This document shows, in pieces, positions 38,101 to 51,597 of a stretch of DNA of 64,000 bases. Location of the stretch: assembly GCA_964057225.1 (NCBI GenBank), contig OZ059896.1, forward strand, positions 20,456,501 through 20,520,500, written 5' to 3'. The notes beneath the pieces are model-generated. The model was not told where the DNA came from. It worked only from the letters and a program-made list of their open reading frames with translations, and did not search any database. A program made the position numbers and the translations under genes. The stretch comes from Auanema rhodensis (Eukaryota > Nematoda > Chromadorea > Rhabditida > Rhabditidae). Within the stretch, counting starts at the first letter, position 1, and the number at the start of each line of letters is the position of its first letter.

Positions 38101-40014
38101 GAAAATCGAGGATATAAGTGTGAACTTATATCAGTTGATATCTCGGTACATTTTTAAGCTAGCGCAAATCTGATAACACAGATCGACGCAGCTTAAAAAT
38201 CCGCATCGAATGCACTATACTACATTGAGAAACGCTTAATACAAAAATTAGTTATGATCGTTTGAAAAATGATGCATTAGTGTATGTTGAGTTTCCATGT
38301 ACACTCAACATTGCTTCCAAAAACATTTTGACAAAAATTTTTTCGAAAAATTTCAAAATAATTTAGCAAAAAGTAGATGTTTTTAGATTCCTTTATTCAA
38401 GGCAAAGACGATGGACAATGTTATTCAACGAAAAAATTAATTCTTCAGGGTGAAAATCGAGGATATAAGTGTGAACTTATATCAGTTGATATCTCGGTGC
38501 ATTTTTAAGCTAGCGCAAATCTGATAACACAGATCGACGCAGCTTAAAAATCCGCATCGAATGCACTATACTACATTGAGAAACGCTTAATACAAAAATT
38601 AGTTATGATCGTTTGAAAAATGATGCATTAGTGTATGTTGAGTTTCCATGTACACTCAACATTGCTTCCAAAAACATTTTGACAAAAATTTTTTCGAAAA
38701 ATTTCAAAATAATTTAGCAAAAAGTGGATGTTTTTAGATTCCATTTTTCAAGGCAAAGACGATGGACAGTGTTATTCAACGAAAAAATTAATTCTTCAGG
38801 GTGAAAATCGAGGATATAAGTGTGAACTTATATCAGTTGATATCTCGGTGCATTTTTAAGCTAGCGCAAATCTGATAACACAGATCGACGCAGCTTAAAA
38901 ATCCGCATCGAATGCACTATACTACATTGAGAAACGCTTAATACAAAAATTAGTTATGATCGTTTGAAAAATGATGCATTAGTGTATGTTGAGTTTCCAT
39001 GTACACTCAACATTGCTTCCAAAAACATTTTGACAAAAATTTTTTCGAAAAATTTCAAAATAATTTAGCAAAAAGTAGATGTTTTTAGATTCCATTTTTC
39101 AAGGCAAAGACGATGGACAGTGTTATTCAACGAAAAAAATAATTCTTCAGGGTGAAAATCGAGGATATAAGTGTGAACTTATATCAGTTGATATCTCGGT
39201 GCATTTTTAAGCTAGCGCAAATCTGATAACACAGATCGACGCAGCTTAAAAATCCGCATCGAATGCACTATACTACATTGAAAAACGCTTAATACAAAAA
39301 TTAGTTATGATCGTTTGAAAAATGATGCATTAGTGTATGTTGAGTTTCCATGTACACTCAACATTGCTTCCAAAAACATTTTGACAAAAATTTTTTCGAA
39401 AAATTTCAAAATAATTTAGCAAAAAGTGGATGTTTTTAGATTCCATTTTTCAAGGCAAAGACGATGGACAGTGTTATTCAACGAAAAAATTAATTCTTCA
39501 GGGTGAAAATCGAGGATATAAGTGTGAACTTATATCAGTTGATATCTCGGTGCATTTTTAAGCTAGCGCAAATCTGATAACACAGATCGACGCAGCTTAA
39601 AAATCCGCATCGAATGCACTATACTACATTGAGAAACGCTTAATACAAAAATTAGTTATGATCGTTTGAAAAATGATGCATTAGTGTATGTTGAGTTTCC
39701 ATGTACACTCAACATTGCTTCCAAAAACATTTTGACAAAAATTTTTTCGAAAAATTTCAAAATAATTTAGCAAAAAGTAGATGTTTTTAGATTCCATTTT
39801 TCAAGGCAAAGACGATGGACAGTGTTATTCAACGAAAAAAATAATTCTTCAGGGTGAAAATCGAGGATATAAGTGTGAACTTATATCAGTTGATATCTCG
39901 GTGCATTTTTAAGCTAGCGCAAATCTGATAACACAGATCGACGCAGCTTAAAAATCCGCATCGAATGCACTATACTACATTGAGAAACGCTTAATACAAA
40001 AATTAGTTATGATC
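34048..40014. repeat. 17-mer higher-order repeat, copy 1 (5967 bp)
   Basis: The order is q-r-s-p-h-q-r-s-t-s-u-t-s-u-v-u-v. The second r has a rare A at 36472 (attaagaaac). The t units have ggtacat (A240) at positions 9 and 12 of the block. The u units carry gtggatg (G116). The first v has A321 and the second G321. Every one of these marks is repeated 5967 bases later, which makes this the longest higher-order unit I can define in the window. Confidence 0.88.
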
Positions 40015-43000
40015 GTTTGAAAAATGATGCATTAGTGTATGTTGAGTTTCCATGTACACTCAACATTGCTTCCAAAAACATTTTGACAAAAATTTTTTCG
40101 AAAAATTTCAAAATAATTTAGCAAAAAGTAGATGTTTTTAGATTCCTTTTTTCAAGGCAAAGACGATGAACAATGTTATTCAACGAAAAAATTTTTTCTT
40201 CAGGGTGAAAATCGAGGATATAAGTGTGAACTTATATCAGTTGATATCTCGGTGCATTTTTAAGCTAGCGCAAATCTGATAACACAGATCGACGCAGCTT
40301 AAAAATCCGCATCGAATGCACTATACGACATTGAGAAACGCTTAATACAAAAATTAGTTATGATCGTTTGAAAAATGATGCATTAGTGTATGTTGAGTTT
40401 CCATGTACACTCAACATTGCTTCCAAAAACATTTTGACAAAAATTTTTTCGAAAAATTTCAAAATAATTTAGCAAAAAGTAGATGTTTTTAGATTCCTTT
40501 ATTCAAGGCAAAGACGATGGACAATGTTATTCAACGAAAAAATTAATTCTCCAGGGTGAAAATCGAGGATATAAGTGTGAACTTATATCAGTTGATATCT
40601 CGGTGCATTTTTAAGCTAGCGCAAATCTGATAACACAGATCGACGCAGCTTAAAAATCCGCATCGAATGCACTATACTACATTGAGAAACGCTTAATACA
40701 AAAATTAGTTATGATCGTTTGAAAAATGATGCATTAGTGTATGTTGAGTTTCCATGTACACTCAACATTGCTTCCAAAAACATTTTGACAAAAATTTTTT
40801 CGAAAAATTTCAAAATAATTTAGCAAAAAGTAGATGTTTTTAGATTCCTTTATTCAAGGCAAAGACGATGGACAATGTTATTCAACGAAAAAATTAATTC
40901 TTCAGGGTGAAAATCGAGGATATAAGTGTGAACTTATATCAGTTGATATCTCGGTGCATTTTTAAGCTAGCGCAAATCTGATAACACAGATCGACGCAGC
41001 TTAAAAATCCGCATCGAATGCACTATACTACATTGAGAAACGCTTAATACAAAAATTAGTTATGATCGTTTGAAAAATGATGCATTAGTGTATGTTGAGT
41101 TTCCATGTACACTCAACATTGCTTCCAAAAACATTTTGACAAAAATTTTTTCGAAAAATTTCAAAATAATTTAGCAAAAAGTAGATGTTTTTAGATTCCA
41201 TTTTTCAAGGCAAAGACGATGGACAGTGTTATTCAACGAAAAAAATAATTCTTCAGGGTGAAAATCGAGGATATAAGTGTGAACTTATATCAGTTGATAT
41301 CTCGGTGCATTTTTAAGCTAGCGCAAATCTGATAACACAGATCGACGCAGCTTAAAAATCCGCATCGAATGCACAATACTACATTGAGAAACGCTTAATA
41401 CAAAAATTAGTTATGATCGTTTGAAAAATGATGCATTAGTGTATGTTGAGTTTCCATGTACACTCAACATTGCTTCCAAAAACATTTTGACAAAAATTTT
41501 TTCGAAAAATTTCGAAATAATTTAGCAAAAAGTAGATGTTTTTAGATTCCTTTATTCAAGGCAAAGACGATGGACAATGTTATTCAACGAAAAAATTAAT
41601 TCTTTAGGGTGAAAATCGAGGATATAAGTGTGAACTTATATCAGTTGATATCTTGGTGCATTTTTAAGCTAGCGCAAATCTGATAACACAGATCGACGCA
41701 GCTTAAAAATCCGCATCGAATGCACTATACTACATTGAGAAACGCTTAATACAAAAATTAGTTATGATCGTTTGAAAAATGATGCATTAGTGTATGTTGA
41801 GTTTCCATGTACACTCAACATTGCTTCCAAAAACATTTTGACAAAAATTTTTTCGAAAAATTTCAAAATAATTTAGCAAAAAGTAGATGTTTTTAGATTC
41901 CTTTTTTCAAGGCAAAGACGATGAACAATGTTATTCAACGAAAAAATTTTTTCTTCAGGGTGAAAATCGAGGATATAAGTGTGAACTTATATCAGTTGAT
42001 ATCTCGGTGCATTTTTAAGCTAGCGCAAATCTGATAACACAGATCGACGCAGCTTAAAAATCCGCATCGAATGCACTATACGACATTGAGAAACGCTTAA
42101 TACAAAAATTAGTTATGATCGTTTGAAAAATGATGCATTAGTGTATGTTGAGTTTCCATGTACACTCAACATTGCTTCCAAAAACATTTTGACAAAAATT
42201 TTTTCGAAAAATTTCAAAATAATTTAGCAAAAAGTAGATGTTTTTAGATTCCTTTATTCAAGGCAAAGACGATGGACAATGTTATTCAACGAAAAAATTA
42301 ATTCTCCAGGGTGAAAATCGAGGATATAAGTGTGAACTTATATCAGTTGATATCTCGGTGCATTTTTAAGCTAGCGCAAATCTGATAACACAGATCGACG
42401 CAGCTTAAAAATCCGCATCGAATGCACTATACTACATTAAGAAACGCTTAATACAAAAATTAGTTATGATCGTTTGAAAAATGATGCATTAGTGTATGTT
42501 GAGTTTCCATGTACACTCAACATTGCTTCCAAAAACATTTTGACAAAAATTTTTTCGAAAAATTTCAAAATAATTTAGCAAAAAGTAGATGTTTTTAGAT
42601 TCCTTTATTCAAGGCAAAGACGATGGACAATGTTATTCAACGAAAAAATTAATTCTTCAGGGTGAAAATCGAGGATATAAGTGTGAACTTATATCAGTTG
42701 ATATCTCGGTGCATTTTTAAGCTAGCGCAAATCTGATAACACAGATCGACGCAGCTTAAAAATCCGCATCGAATGCACTATACTACATTGAGAAACGCTT
42801 AATACAAAAATTAGTTATGATCGTTTGAAAAATGATGCATTAGTGTATGTTGAGTTTCCATGTACACTCAACATTGCTTCCAAAAACATTTTGACAAAAA
42901 TTTTTTCGAAAAATTTCAAAATAATTTAGCAAAAAGTAGATGTTTTTAGATTCCTTTATTCAAGGCAAAGACGATGGACAATGTTATTCAACGAAAAAAT

Positions 43001-45981
43001 TAATTCTTCAGGGTGAAAATCGAGGATATAAGTGTGAACTTATATCAGTTGATATCTCGGTACATTTTTAAGCTAGCGCAAATCTGATAACACAGATCGA
43101 CGCAGCTTAAAAATCCGCATCGAATGCACTATACTACATTGAGAAACGCTTAATACAAAAATTAGTTATGATCGTTTGAAAAATGATGCATTAGTGTATG
43201 TTGAGTTTCCATGTACACTCAACATTGCTTCCAAAAACATTTTGACAAAAATTTTTTCGAAAAATTTCAAAATAATTTAGCAAAAAGTAGATGTTTTTAG
43301 ATTCCTTTATTCAAGGCAAAGACGATGGACAATGTTATTCAACGAAAAAATTAATTCTTCAGGGTGAAAATCGAGGATATAAGTGTGAACTTATATCAGT
43401 TGATATCTCGGTGCATTTTTAAGCTAGCGCAAATCTGATAACACAGATCGACGCAGCTTAAAAATCCGCATCGAATGCACTATACTACATTGAGAAACGC
43501 TTAATACAAAAATTAGTTATGATCGTTTGAAAAATGATGCATTAGTGTATGTTGAGTTTCCATGTACACTCAACATTGCTTCCAAAAACATTTTGACAAA
43601 AATTTTTTCGAAAAATTTCAAAATAATTTAGCAAAAAGTGGATGTTTTTAGATTCCATTTTTCAAGGCAAAGACGATGGACAGTGTTATTCAACGAAAAA
43701 ATTAATTCTTCAGGGTGAAAATCGAGGATATAAGTGTGAACTTATATCAGTTGATATCTCGGTGCATTTTTAAGCTAGCGCAAATCTGATAACACAGATC
43801 GACGCAGCTTAAAAATCCGCATCGAATGCACTATACTACATTGAGAAACGCTTAATACAAAAATTAGTTATGATCGTTTGAAAAATGATGCATTAGTGTA
43901 TGTTGAGTTTCCATGTACACTCAACATTGCTTCCAAAAACATTTTGACAAAAATTTTTTCGAAAAATTTCAAAATAATTTAGCAAAAAGTAGATGTTTTT
44001 AGATTCCTTTATTCAAGGCAAAGACGATGGACAATGTTATTCAACGAAAAAATTAATTCTTCAGGGTGAAAATCGAGGATATAAGTGTGAACTTATATCA
44101 GTTGATATCTCGGTACATTTTTAAGCTAGCGCAAATCTGATAACACAGATCGACGCAGCTTAAAAATCCGCATCGAATGCACTATACTACATTGAGAAAC
44201 GCTTAATACAAAAATTAGTTATGATCGTTTGAAAAATGATGCATTAGTGTATGTTGAGTTTCCATGTACACTCAACATTGCTTCCAAAAACATTTTGACA
44301 AAAATTTTTTCGAAAAATTTCAAAATAATTTAGCAAAAAGTAGATGTTTTTAGATTCCTTTATTCAAGGCAAAGACGATGGACAATGTTATTCAACGAAA
44401 AAATTAATTCTTCAGGGTGAAAATCGAGGATATAAGTGTGAACTTATATCAGTTGATATCTCGGTGCATTTTTAAGCTAGCGCAAATCTGATAACACAGA
44501 TCGACGCAGCTTAAAAATCCGCATCGAATGCACTATACTACATTGAGAAACGCTTAATACAAAAATTAGTTATGATCGTTTGAAAAATGATGCATTAGTG
44601 TATGTTGAGTTTCCATGTACACTCAACATTGCTTCCAAAAACATTTTGACAAAAATTTTTTCGAAAAATTTCAAAATAATTTAGCAAAAAGTGGATGTTT
44701 TTAGATTCCATTTTTCAAGGCAAAGACGATGGACAGTGTTATTCAACGAAAAAATTAATTCTTCAGGGTGAAAATCGAGGATATAAGTGTGAACTTATAT
44801 CAGTTGATATCTCGGTGCATTTTTAAGCTAGCGCAAATCTGATAACACAGATCGACGCAGCTTAAAAATCCGCATCGAATGCACTATACTACATTGAGAA
44901 ACGCTTAATACAAAAATTAGTTATGATCGTTTGAAAAATGATGCATTAGTGTATGTTGAGTTTCCATGTACACTCAACATTGCTTCCAAAAACATTTTGA
45001 CAAAAATTTTTTCGAAAAATTTCAAAATAATTTAGCAAAAAGTAGATGTTTTTAGATTCCATTTTTCAAGGCAAAGACGATGGACAGTGTTATTCAACGA
45101 AAAAAATAATTCTTCAGGGTGAAAATCGAGGATATAAGTGTGAACTTATATCAGTTGATATCTCGGTGCATTTTTAAGCTAGCGCAAATCTGATAACACA
45201 GATCGACGCAGCTTAAAAATCCGCATCGAATGCACTATACTACATTGAAAAACGCTTAATACAAAAATTAGTTATGATCGTTTGAAAAATGATGCATTAG
45301 TGTATGTTGAGTTTCCATGTACACTCAACATTGCTTCCAAAAACATTTTGACAAAAATTTTTTCGAAAAATTTCAAAATAATTTAGCAAAAAGTGGATGT
45401 TTTTAGATTCCATTTTTCAAGGCAAAGACGATGGACAGTGTTATTCAACGAAAAAATTAATTCTTCAGGGTGAAAATCGAGGATATAAGTGTGAACTTAT
45501 ATCAGTTGATATCTCGGTGCATTTTTAAGCTAGCGCAAATCTGATAACACAGATCGACGCAGCTTAAAAATCCGCATCGAATGCACTATACTACATTGAG
45601 AAACGCTTAATACAAAAATTAGTTATGATCGTTTGAAAAATGATGCATTAGTGTATGTTGAGTTTCCATGTACACTCAACATTGCTTCCAAAAACATTTT
45701 GACAAAAATTTTTTCGAAAAATTTCAAAATAATTTAGCAAAAAGTAGATGTTTTTAGATTCCATTTTTCAAGGCAAAGACGATGGACAGTGTTATTCAAC
45801 GAAAAAAATAATTCTTCAGGGTGAAAATCGAGGATATAAGTGTGAACTTATATCAGTTGATATCTCGGTGCATTTTTAAGCTAGCGCAAATCTGATAACA
45901 CAGATCGACGCAGCTTAAAAATCCGCATCGAATGCACTATACTACATTGAGAAACGCTTAATACAAAAATTAGTTATGATC
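40015..45981. repeat. 17-mer higher-order repeat, copy 2 (5967 bp)
   Basis: It has the same 17 types in the same order as 34048-40014, including the rare A at 42439 (attaagaaac), both A240 units, all G116 units and the A321/G321 difference between the two v units. I saw no difference at any marker between the two copies. That points to a recent block duplication; exact identity needs an alignment. Confidence 0.88.
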
Positions 45982-47034
45982 GTTTGAAAAATGATGCATT
46001 AGTGTATGTTGAGTTTCCATGTACACTCAACATTGCTTCCAAAAACATTTTGACAAAAATTTTTTCGAAAAATTTCAAAATAATTTAGCAAAAAGTAGAT
46101 GTTTTTAGATTCCTTTTTTCAAGGCAAAGACGATGAACAATGTTATTCAACGAAAAAATTTTTTCTTCAGGGTGAAAATCGAGGATATAAGTGTGAACTT
46201 ATATCAGTTGATATCTCGGTGCATTTTTAAGCTAGCGCAAATCTGATAACACAGATCGACGCAGCTTAAAAATCCGCATCGAATGCACTATACGACATTG
46301 AGAAACGCTTAATACAAAAATTAGTTATGATCGTTTGAAAAATGATGCATTAGTGTATGTTGAGTTTCCATGTACACTCAACATTGCTTCCAAAAACATT
46401 TTGACAAAAATTTTTTCGAAAAATTTCAAAATAATTTAGCAAAAAGTAGATGTTTTTAGATTCCTTTATTCAAGGCAAAGACGATGGACAATGTTATTCA
46501 ACGAAAAAATTAATTCTCCAGGGTGAAAATCGAGGATATAAGTGTGAACTTATATCAGTTGATATCTCGGTGCATTTTTAAGCTAGCGCAAATCTGATAA
46601 CACAGATCGACGCAGCTTAAAAATCCGCATCGAATGCACTATACTACATTGAGAAACGCTTAATACAAAAATTAGTTATGATCGTTTGAAAAATGATGCA
46701 TTAGTGTATGTTGAGTTTCCATGTACACTCAACATTGCTTCCAAAAACATTTTGACAAAAATTTTTTCGAAAAATTTCAAAATAATTTAGCAAAAAGTAG
46801 ATGTTTTTAGATTCCTTTATTCAAGGCAAAGACGATGGACAATGTTATTCAACGAAAAAATTAATTCTTCAGGGTGAAAATCGAGGATATAAGTGTGAAC
46901 TTATATCAGTTGATATCTCGGTGCATTTTTAAGCTAGCGCAAATCTGATAACACAGATCGACGCAGCTTAAAAATCCGCATCGAATGCACTATACTACAT
47001 TGAAAAACGCTTAATACAAAAATTAGTTATGATC
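45982..47034. repeat. Start of a third 17-mer copy (q-r-s)
   Basis: Three units continue the pattern. The third differs from its counterparts in ending with A321 (ttgaaaaacgc), and the expected p does not follow: a u unit comes next at 47035. The order breaks at this boundary, where the array jumps from s to u as if the p-to-s part had been deleted. Confidence 0.8.
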
Positions 47035-47736
47035 GTTTGAAAAATGATGCATTAGTGTATGTTGAGTTTCCATGTACACTCAACATTGCTTCCAAAAACA
47101 TTTTGACAAAAATTTTTTCGAAAAATTTCAAAATAATTTAGCAAAAAGTGGATGTTTTTAGATTCCATTTTTCAAGGCAAAGACGATGGACAGTGTTATT
47201 CAACGAAAAAATTAATTCTTCAGGGTGAAAATCGAGGATATAAGTGTGAACTTATATCAGTTGATATCTCGGTGCATTTTTAAGCTAGCGCAAATCTGAT
47301 AACACAGATCGACGCAGCTTAAAAATCCGCATCGAATGCACTATACTACATTGAGAAACGCTTAATACAAAAATTAGTTATGATCGTTTGAAAAATGATG
47401 CATTAGTGTATGTTGAGTTTCCATGTACACTCAACATTGCTTCCAAAAACATTTTGACAAAAATTTTTTCGAAAAATTTCAAAATAATTTAGCAAAAAGT
47501 AGATGTTTTTAGATTCCATTTTTCAAGGCAAAGACGATGGACAGTGTTATTCAACGAAAAAAATAATTCTTCAGGGTGAAAATCGAGGATATAAGTGTGA
47601 ACTTATATCAGTTGATATCTCGGTGCATTTTTAAGCTAGCGCAAATCTGATAACACAGATCGACGCAGCTTAAAAATCCGCATCGAATGCACTATACTAC
47701 ATTGAAAAACGCTTAATACAAAAATTAGTTATGATC

Positions 47737-48438
47737 GTTTGAAAAATGATGCATTAGTGTATGTTGAGTTTCCATGTACACTCAACATTGCTTCCAAAAA
47801 CATTTTGACAAAAATTTTTTCGAAAAATTTCAAAATAATTTAGCAAAAAGTAGATGTTTTTAGATTCCATTTTTCAAGGCAAAGACGATGGACAGTGTTA
47901 TTCAACGAAAAAATTAATTCTTCAGGGTGAAAATCGAGGATATAAGTGTGAACTTATATCAGTTGATATCTCGGTGCATTTTTAAGCTAGCGCAAATCTG
48001 ATAACACAGATCGACGCAGCTTAAAAATCCGCATCGAATGCACTATACGACATTGAGAAACGCTTAATACAAAAATTAGTTATGATCGTTTGAAAAATGA
48101 TGCATTAGTGTATGTTGAGTTTCCATGTACACTCAACATTGCTTCCAAAAACATTTTGACAAAAATTTTTTCGAAAAATTTCAAAATAATTTAGCAAAAA
48201 GTAGATGTTTTTAGATTCCATTTTTCAAGGCAAAGACGATGGACAGTGTTATTCAACGAAAAAATTAATTCTCCAGGGTGAAAATCGAGGATATAAGTGT
48301 GAACTTATATCAGTTGATATCTCGGTGCATTTTTAAGCTAGCGCAAATCTGATAACACAGATCGACGCAGCTTAAAAATCCGCATCGAATGCACTATACT
48401 ACATTGAGAAACGCTTAATACAAAAATTAGTTATGATC
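47737..48438. repeat. q-r pair with left halves replaced
   Basis: The unit at 47737 has the left markers A133 and G159 but ends with the q marker G313 (48049). The next unit has A133 and G159 but keeps the r marker C186. Together they look like a q-r pair that received u/v-type left parts, by gene conversion or two exchanges. Confidence 0.65.
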
Positions 48439-50895
48439 GTTTGAAAAATGATGCATTAGTGTATGTTGAGTTTCCATGTACACTCAACATTGCTTCCAAA
48501 AACATTTTGACAAAAATTTTTTCGAAAAATTTCAAAATAATTTAGCAAAAAGTAGATGTTTTTAGATTCCTTTTTTCAAGGCAAAGACGATGAACAATGT
48601 TATTCAACGAAAAAATTTTTTCTTCAGGGTGAAAATCGAGGATATAAGTGTGAACTTATATCAGTTGATATCTCGGTGCATTTTTAAGCTAGCGCAAATC
48701 TGATAACACAGATCGACGCAGCTTAAAAATCCGCATCGAATGCACTATACGACATTGAGAAACGTTTAATACAAAAATTAGTTATGATCGTTTGAAAAAT
48801 GATGCATTAGTGTATGTTGAGTTTCCATGTACACTCAACATTGCTTCCAAAAACATTTTGACAAAAATTTTTTCGAAAAATTTCAAAATAATTTAGCAAA
48901 AAGTAGATGTTTTTAGATTCCTTTATTCAATGCAAAGACGATGGACAATGTTATTCAACGAAAAAATTAATTCTCCAGGGTGAAAATCGAGGATATAAGT
49001 GTGAACTTATATCAGTTGATATCTCGGTGCATTTTTAAGCTAGCGCAAATCTGATAACACAGATCGACGCAGCTTAAAAATCCGCATCGAATGCACTATA
49101 CTACATTGAGAAACGCTTAATACAAAAATTAGTTATGATCGTTTGAAAAATGATGCATTAGTGTATGTTGAGTTTCCATGTACACTCAACATTGCTTCCA
49201 AAAACATTTTGACAAAAATTTTTTCGAAAAATTTCAAAATAATTTAGCAAAAAGTAGATGTTTTTAGATTCCTTTATTCAAGGCAAAGACGATGGACAAT
49301 GTTATTCAACGAAAAAATTAATTCTTCAGGGTGAAAATCGAGGATATAAGTGTGAACTTATATCAGTTGATATCTCGGTGCATTTTTAAGCTAGCGCAAA
49401 TCTGATAACACAGATCGACGCAGCTTAAAAATCCGCATCGAATGCACTATACTACATTGAGAAACGCTTAATACAAAAATTAGTTATGATCGTTTGAAAA
49501 ATGATGCATTAGTGTATGTTGAGTTTCCATGTACACTCAACATTGCTTCCAAAAACATTTTGACAAAAATTTTTTCGAAAAATTTCAAAATAATTTAGCA
49601 AAAAGTAGATGTTTTTAGATTCCATTTTTCAAGGCAAAGACGATGGACAGTGTTATTCAACGAAAAAATTAATTCTTCAGGGTGAAAATCGAGGATATAA
49701 GTGTGAACTTATATCAGTTGATATCTCGGTGCATTTTTAAGCTAGCGCAAATCTGATAACACAGATCGACGCAGCTTAAAAATCCGCATCGAATGCACTA
49801 TACTACATTGAGAAACGCTTAATACAAAAATTAGTTATGATCGTTTGAAAAATGATGCATTAGTGTATGTTGAGTTTCCATGTACACTCAACATTGCTTC
49901 CAAAAACATTTTGACAAAAATTTTTTCGAAAAATTTCAAAATAATTTAGCAAAAAGTAGATGTTTTTAGATTCCATTTTTCAAGGCAAAGACGATGGACA
50001 GTGTTATTCAACGAAAAAAATAATTCTTCAGGGTGAAAATCGAGGATATAAGTGTGAACTTATATCAGTTGATATCTCGGTGCATTTTTAAGCTAGCGCA
50101 AATCTGATAACACAGATCGACGCAGCTTAAAAATCCGCATCGAATGCACTATACTACATTGAGAAACGCTTAATACAAAAATTAGTTATGATCGTTTGAA
50201 AAATGATGCATTAGTGTATGTTGAGTTTCCATGTACACTCAACATTGCTTCCAAAAACATTTTGACAAAAATTTTTTCGAAAAATTTCAAAATAATTTAG
50301 CAAAAAGTGGATGTTTTTAGATTCCATTTTTCAAGGCAAAGACGATGGACAGTGTTATTCAACGAAAAAATTAATTCTTCAGGGTGAAAATCGAGGATAT
50401 AAGTGTGAACTTATATCAGTTGATATCTCGGTGCATTTTTAAGCTAGCGCAAATCTGATAACACAGATCGACGCAGCTTAAAAATCCGCATCGAATGCAC
50501 TATACGACATTGAGAAACGCTTAATACAAAAATTAGTTATGATCGTTTGAAAAATGATGCATTAGTGTATGTTGAGTTTCCATGTACACTCAACATTGCT
50601 TCCAAAAACATTTTGACAAAAATTTTTTCGAAAAATTTCAAAATAATTTAGCAAAAAGTAGATGTTTTTAGATTCCATTTTTCAAGGCAAAGACGATGGA
50701 CAGTGTTATTCAACGAAAAAAATAATTCTTCAGGGTGAAAATCGAGGATATAAGTGTGAACTTATATCAGTTGATATCTCGGTGCATTTTTAAGCTAGCG
50801 CAAATCTGATAACACAGATCGACGCAGCTTAAAAATCCGCATCGAATGCACTATACTACATTGAGAAACGCTTAATACAAAAATTAGTTATGATC

Positions 50896-51597
50896 GTTTG
50901 AAAAATGATGCATTAGTGTATGTTGAGTTTCCATGTACACTCAACATTGCTTCCAAAAACATTTTGACAAAAATTTTTTCGAAAAATTTCAAAATAATTT
51001 AGCAAAAAGTAGATGTTTTTAGATTCCTTTATTCAAGGCAAAGACGATGGACAATGTTATTCAACGAAAAAATTAATTCTTCAGGGTGAAAATCGAGGAT
51101 ATAAGTGTGAACTTATATCAGTTGATATCTCGGTGCATTTTTAAGCTAGCGCAAATCTGATAACACAGATCGACGCAGCTTAAAAATCCGCATCGAATGC
51201 ACTATACGACATTGAGAAACGCTTAATACAAAAATTAGTTATGATCGTTTGAAAAATGATGCATTAGTGTATGTTGAGTTTCCATGTACACTCAACATTG
51301 CTTCCAAAAACATTTTGACAAAAATTTTTTCGAAAAATTTCAAAATAATTTAGCAAAAAGTAGATGTTTTTAGATTCCTTTATTCAATGCAAAGACGATG
51401 GACAATGTTATTCAACGAAAAAATTAATTCTCCAGGGTGAAAATCGAGGATATAAGTGTGAACTTATATCAGTTGATATCTCGGTGCATTTTTAAGCTAG
51501 CGCAAATCTGATAACACAGATCGACGCAGCTTAAAAATCCGCATCGAATGCACAATACTACATTGAGAAACGCTTAATACAAAAATTAGTTATGATC
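50896..51597. repeat. Two successive chimeric monomers (s/q then r/p)
   Basis: The first unit is s on the left with the q marker G313 at 51208, and is followed by an r unit, the usual successor of q. That r unit has C186 and the rare caatgcaaag, but ends with the p marker A308 at 51554, and is followed by h, the usual successor of p. In both cases the right half and the downstream neighbour belong together. Confidence 0.75.

Larger units (their letters stand above)
47035..51597. repeat. Rearranged zone rich in mixed monomers (monomers 135-147)
   Basis: The order is u, v, (u/v-like with G313), (G159 with C186), q, r, s, (G159 without G116), v, (u with G313), v, (s with G313), (r with A308). 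Several units carry markers normally found in different types. The r units at 48790 and 51247 share a rare caatgcaaag (position 142), seven units apart (2457 bp). No stable higher-order period holds here. Confidence 0.75.

Noticed and set aside
34048-47034. Assembly duplication as the sole explanation of the 17-mer
   Set aside because: It cannot be excluded from sequence alone. However, the third partial copy differs (A321 and a changed order), and shorter HORs elsewhere show the same process, so a real duplication is favoured.
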